A stretch of DNA of 7,772 nt from JBHJOF01 sp050330055. GTDB taxonomy: Bacteria > Pseudomonadota > Alphaproteobacteria > Kiloniellales > JAKSDN01. The stretch lies in assembly GCA_050330055.1 (NCBI GenBank), contig JBHJOF010000248.1, positions 1 to 7,772 of the forward strand. The letters are read 5' to 3'. The notes beneath the pieces were generated by a model. The model did no database searches. It was not told the DNA's origin and saw only the letters and a list, made by a program, of their open reading frames with translations. This document shows positions 6,649 to 7,772 of the stretch, piece after piece (the first letter of the stretch is position 1; each line of letters begins with the position of its first letter). Made by a program: the position numbers and the translations under genes.

Positions 6649-6846
6649 ATGGCCACGACACGCCTCCCCAAAGCCGAAAACGGCGAGCTGCCCTCCGCCC
6701 AGCAGGAGCTGGCCGAGTCCCTGCTGCGCTGCATGGGCCGGGACAGCGCCATCCACGTCTGCAAGATGAACGGCTGGGCCGGCGTGCTCGACGTCCTGAT
6801 GGATGGCGCTGGCGCGGCGGCGATCAAGCCCTCTCGAAAAAGCTGA
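6649..6846 (+). CDS. Small hypothetical protein (65 residues)
   Basis: An unrecognised 65-residue protein. Its core, about residues 15-52, looks like a compact helical unit: PSAQQELAESLLRCM, then GRDSAIHVCKMNGW and AGVLDVLMDGAG. It has two cysteines (C28, C38) and no signal peptide or membrane helix. Codons are strongly G/C in the third position, as in the neighbouring genes, until the Lys/Ser-rich tail. The ribosome site is modest (AGGA and AAGG before the ATG at 6649). The frame beats the overlapping alternatives because its residue composition is normal, while they are Arg/Ala-rich. It faces away from DUF1491 and points toward the cytochrome c gene 190 bases on. Function cannot be assigned. 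Confidence 0.6.
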   Translation: MATTRLPKAENGELPSAQQELAESLLRCMGRDSAIHVCKMNGWAGVLDVLMDGAGAAAIKPSRKS

Positions 6847-6913
6847 TCGGCGCCCAGCGCCGGCGCTCCGCCGCAGCCGCGCCGGGGCCGCGATTCGGTG
6901 TGCTCTCACAAGC

Positions 6914-6927
6914 TTGACTCAGGTCAA
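6914..6927 (+). promoter_or_regulatory. FNR/CRP-family binding site upstream of the small cytochrome c gene
   Basis: TTGACTCAGGTCAA has perfect inverted arms (TTGAC / GTCAA) around TCAG, fitting the TTGA-N6-TCAA pattern of FNR, Anr, Dnr and NnrR-type regulators. It differs from the ccoN box by C/G instead of T/A at the inner arm position. It lies 109 bases before the ATG at 7037, in the 190-base gap 6847-7036. At the expected 31-32 bases downstream I see no clear -10 hexamer; TTGGAT at 6955-6960 is slightly too far. Strand is set by the only gene it can serve downstream. Confidence 0.7.
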
Positions 6928-7036
6928 TGCAAGCGCTGCCGTGACGCAGCGACGTTGGATGTGGTATTCGATGCTTACAGCGAGCGGCGTTGGGTGTCGC
7001 CACGCGAACGCGCATCCTGCAGACCTGGAGAGCCAG

Positions 7037-7390
7037 ATGAGGGTCGAATCATTTCGAGCATGCCCGGGTGGCCGAGCTGCCTTGCGCGTGGCCGCAGCGC
7101 TGCTGCTTGCCGCCTGGTCGATCGGCATCCTGGCCAAGCCGGCCGTGGCTGCCGGCGACGCCGAAACCGGACGCGCGCTGGCGCAGCAGTGGTGCTCGAG
7201 CTGTCACTACGTCGAGGGTGGCGCGGCGAGCGACGTGGCGCCGGCTTTCGGCGAACTCGCCAAGCGCCCGGTGGCCACCGAGGAAGGCTGGCGGGCCTGG
7301 CTGACCGAACCCCATCCGCCGATGCCGGATCTGCAGCTCAGCAATCAGGAAATCGAGTCGATCGTCGCCTATCTGAAGAGCCTGCGTTAG
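7037..7390 (+). CDS. Small exported mono-heme cytochrome c
   Basis: A 117-residue protein with a Sec-type signal peptide (Arg-containing N-region, hydrophobic core at about residues 18-33, likely cleavage after AVA at residue 38). The mature part is about 79 residues: a small class I-like cytochrome c. Heme is bound by CSSCH (C53, C56, H57), M96 in PPMPDLQLS is the likely sixth ligand, and the C-terminal helix IESIVAYLKSLR is typical. It would carry electrons in the periplasm and could donate to the cbb3 oxidase, but the partner is inferred. The frame is open upstream to 6803, but the ATG at 7037 has GGAG a few bases before it and gives the signal peptide directly at the N-terminus. An FNR-type box upstream suggests low-oxygen induction. 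I cannot place it in a named subfamily. Confidence 0.92.
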   Translation: MRVESFRACPGGRAALRVAAALLLAAWSIGILAKPAVAAGDAETGRALAQQWCSSCHYVEGGAASDVAPAFGELAKRPVATEEGWRAWLTEPHPPMPDLQLSNQEIESIVAYLKSLR

Positions 7391-7424
7391 CCGGCAGCGG
7401 ATCGATCACCGGGCACCAATACGT

Positions 7425-7601
7425 CGTCTCGAATGCGGAGCCTCATGGCCGATCCTTCGAGACGCCCGGCTTCGCTAAAGCTACGCCGGGCTCCTCAGGA
7501 TGAGGAATGGCGTTCTATATCAGCAGACTACTACCTCATGCTGAGGAGCCGCGAGTCCGCAGGAGCGGGCCTCCGCCCGCAAGCGGCGTCTCGAAGCATG
7601 G
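7425..7601. repeat. Composite palindromic intergenic repeat
   Basis: A nested dyad with no coding signal. The outer arms TTCGAGACGC (7456-7465) and GCGTCTCGAA (7586-7595) are perfect complements. The inner arms CTCCTCAGGATGAGG (7491-7505) and CCTCATGCTGAGGAG (7534-7548) pair at 14 of 15 bases. Each half also holds a local hairpin: GCCCGGC/GCCGGGC (7464-7491) on the left and GCGGGC-CTCC-GCCCGC (7565-7580) on the right. An additional CGTCTCGAA copy lies at 7425-7433. The wording (CTCAGGATGAGG, GTCTCGAAGCATGGG) resembles dispersed extragenic repeats I know from alphaproteobacterial genomes. It begins some 35 bases after the cytochrome c stop and may also act as a transcription barrier. Confidence 0.7.
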
Positions 7602-7646
7602 GCGGCCCGGTCACAGGCTCCTAGTGGTGTGAATCTGACACTTGGA

Positions 7647-7699
7647 ACCCTCTCCCCTTGCGGGAGAGGGTGGTGAGCGAAGCGAGCCGGGTGAGGGGT
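7647..7699. repeat. REP-like intergenic repeat (CCCTCTCCC...GGGAGAGGG type)
   Basis: A 10-base perfect stem ACCCTCTCCC (7647-7656) and GGGAGAGGGT (7662-7671) surrounds a CTTGC loop. It is followed by GGTGAGCGAAGCGAGCCGGGTGAGGGG in two parts, which includes a GAGCGAAGCGAG near-palindrome. This pattern is a widespread intergenic repeat in Proteobacteria. No T-run follows, so it is not a classical terminator on the plus strand. The remaining stretch to 7746 shows no gene. Confidence 0.7.
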
Positions 7700-7746
7700 T
7701 GCCGCCGGCAGGCGGCAGAAGAGTCTCTTGCGCGCTTCACGCGCTA

Positions 7747-7772
7747 CCCCCCCCCCCCCCCCCCCCCCCCCC
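7747..7772. other. Terminal poly-C run, probable contig end artefact
   Basis: The last 26 bases are all C. A run this long in the middle of unique high-GC DNA is rare. At the very end of a sequence it is typical of assembly or base-calling artefacts (poly-G reads seen in reverse complement). I take it as non-biological. Confidence 0.75.

Noticed and set aside
6856..6867. Perfect 12-base palindrome AGCGCCGGCGCT after the 65-residue gene, considered as a terminator
   Set aside because: No T-run follows, the stem is short with no free loop, and such palindromes are expected in sequence this GC-rich.
6803..7036. N-terminal extension of the cytochrome c frame by 78 residues
   Set aside because: It would bury the signal peptide in the middle of the protein and overlap the FNR-type box. 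The ATG at 7037 has its own ribosome site.
7433..7624. 63-residue plus-strand open frame
   Set aside because: It lies wholly within the palindromic repeat and its composition follows the repeat.
1..7772. CRISPR array, tRNA, rRNA, insertion sequence or phage genes
   Set aside because: No regularly spaced repeats, no tRNA-like cloverleaf or rRNA sequence noticed, and no transposase, integrase or phage protein in any plausible frame.

Overview
The window is high-GC bacterial DNA whose content points to an alphaproteobacterium, probably Rhodospirillales-like. The reasons are a complete ccoNOQP operon followed by ccoG, an FNR/FixK-type box in the ccoN promoter, a DUF2189 membrane protein, a DUF1491 protein (a family I know essentially from Alphaproteobacteria), and dispersed GC-rich palindromic repeats of the kind common in that class. 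Genus or species cannot be named from this sequence alone.

Layout. The left 4.8 kb, read on the minus strand from about 4822 down to 1, encodes the cbb3-type (high-affinity) cytochrome c oxidase: ccoN (heme-copper catalytic subunit), ccoO (membrane-anchored mono-heme cytochrome c), ccoQ (54-residue small subunit) and ccoP (di-heme cytochrome c). After a 99-base gap comes ccoG (cupric reductase/assembly ferredoxin), which runs off the left edge nearly complete. The first four genes are 2 to 12 bases apart, so they are surely co-transcribed. Positions 4823-5070 form a divergent control region with a perfect FNR/FixK-type palindrome and several inverted repeats. To its right, on the plus strand, are a DUF2189 polytopic membrane protein (5071-5859) and a 68-residue two-helix membrane protein (5949-6155). 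A DUF1491 gene on the minus strand (6160-6498) converges on them. Then come a 65-residue unrecognised protein (6649-6846) and a small exported mono-heme cytochrome c (7037-7390) with a second FNR-family box about 110 bases upstream. The last 380 bases carry no convincing gene. They hold two palindromic intergenic repeats and end in a run of 26 C, which looks like a contig end or sequencing artefact.

How it fits together. The oxidase pumps protons while reducing oxygen at low concentration. CcoG helps supply Cu(I) for its CuB centre. The two FNR-type boxes suggest that the oxidase operon, the divergent DUF2189 gene and the small cytochrome c belong to one low-oxygen response. The most interesting unexplained points are the single symmetric box serving two divergent genes, the uncharacterised DUF2189 and two-helix proteins beside the oxidase, and the nested inverted repeats across the presumed ccoN start site and leader.
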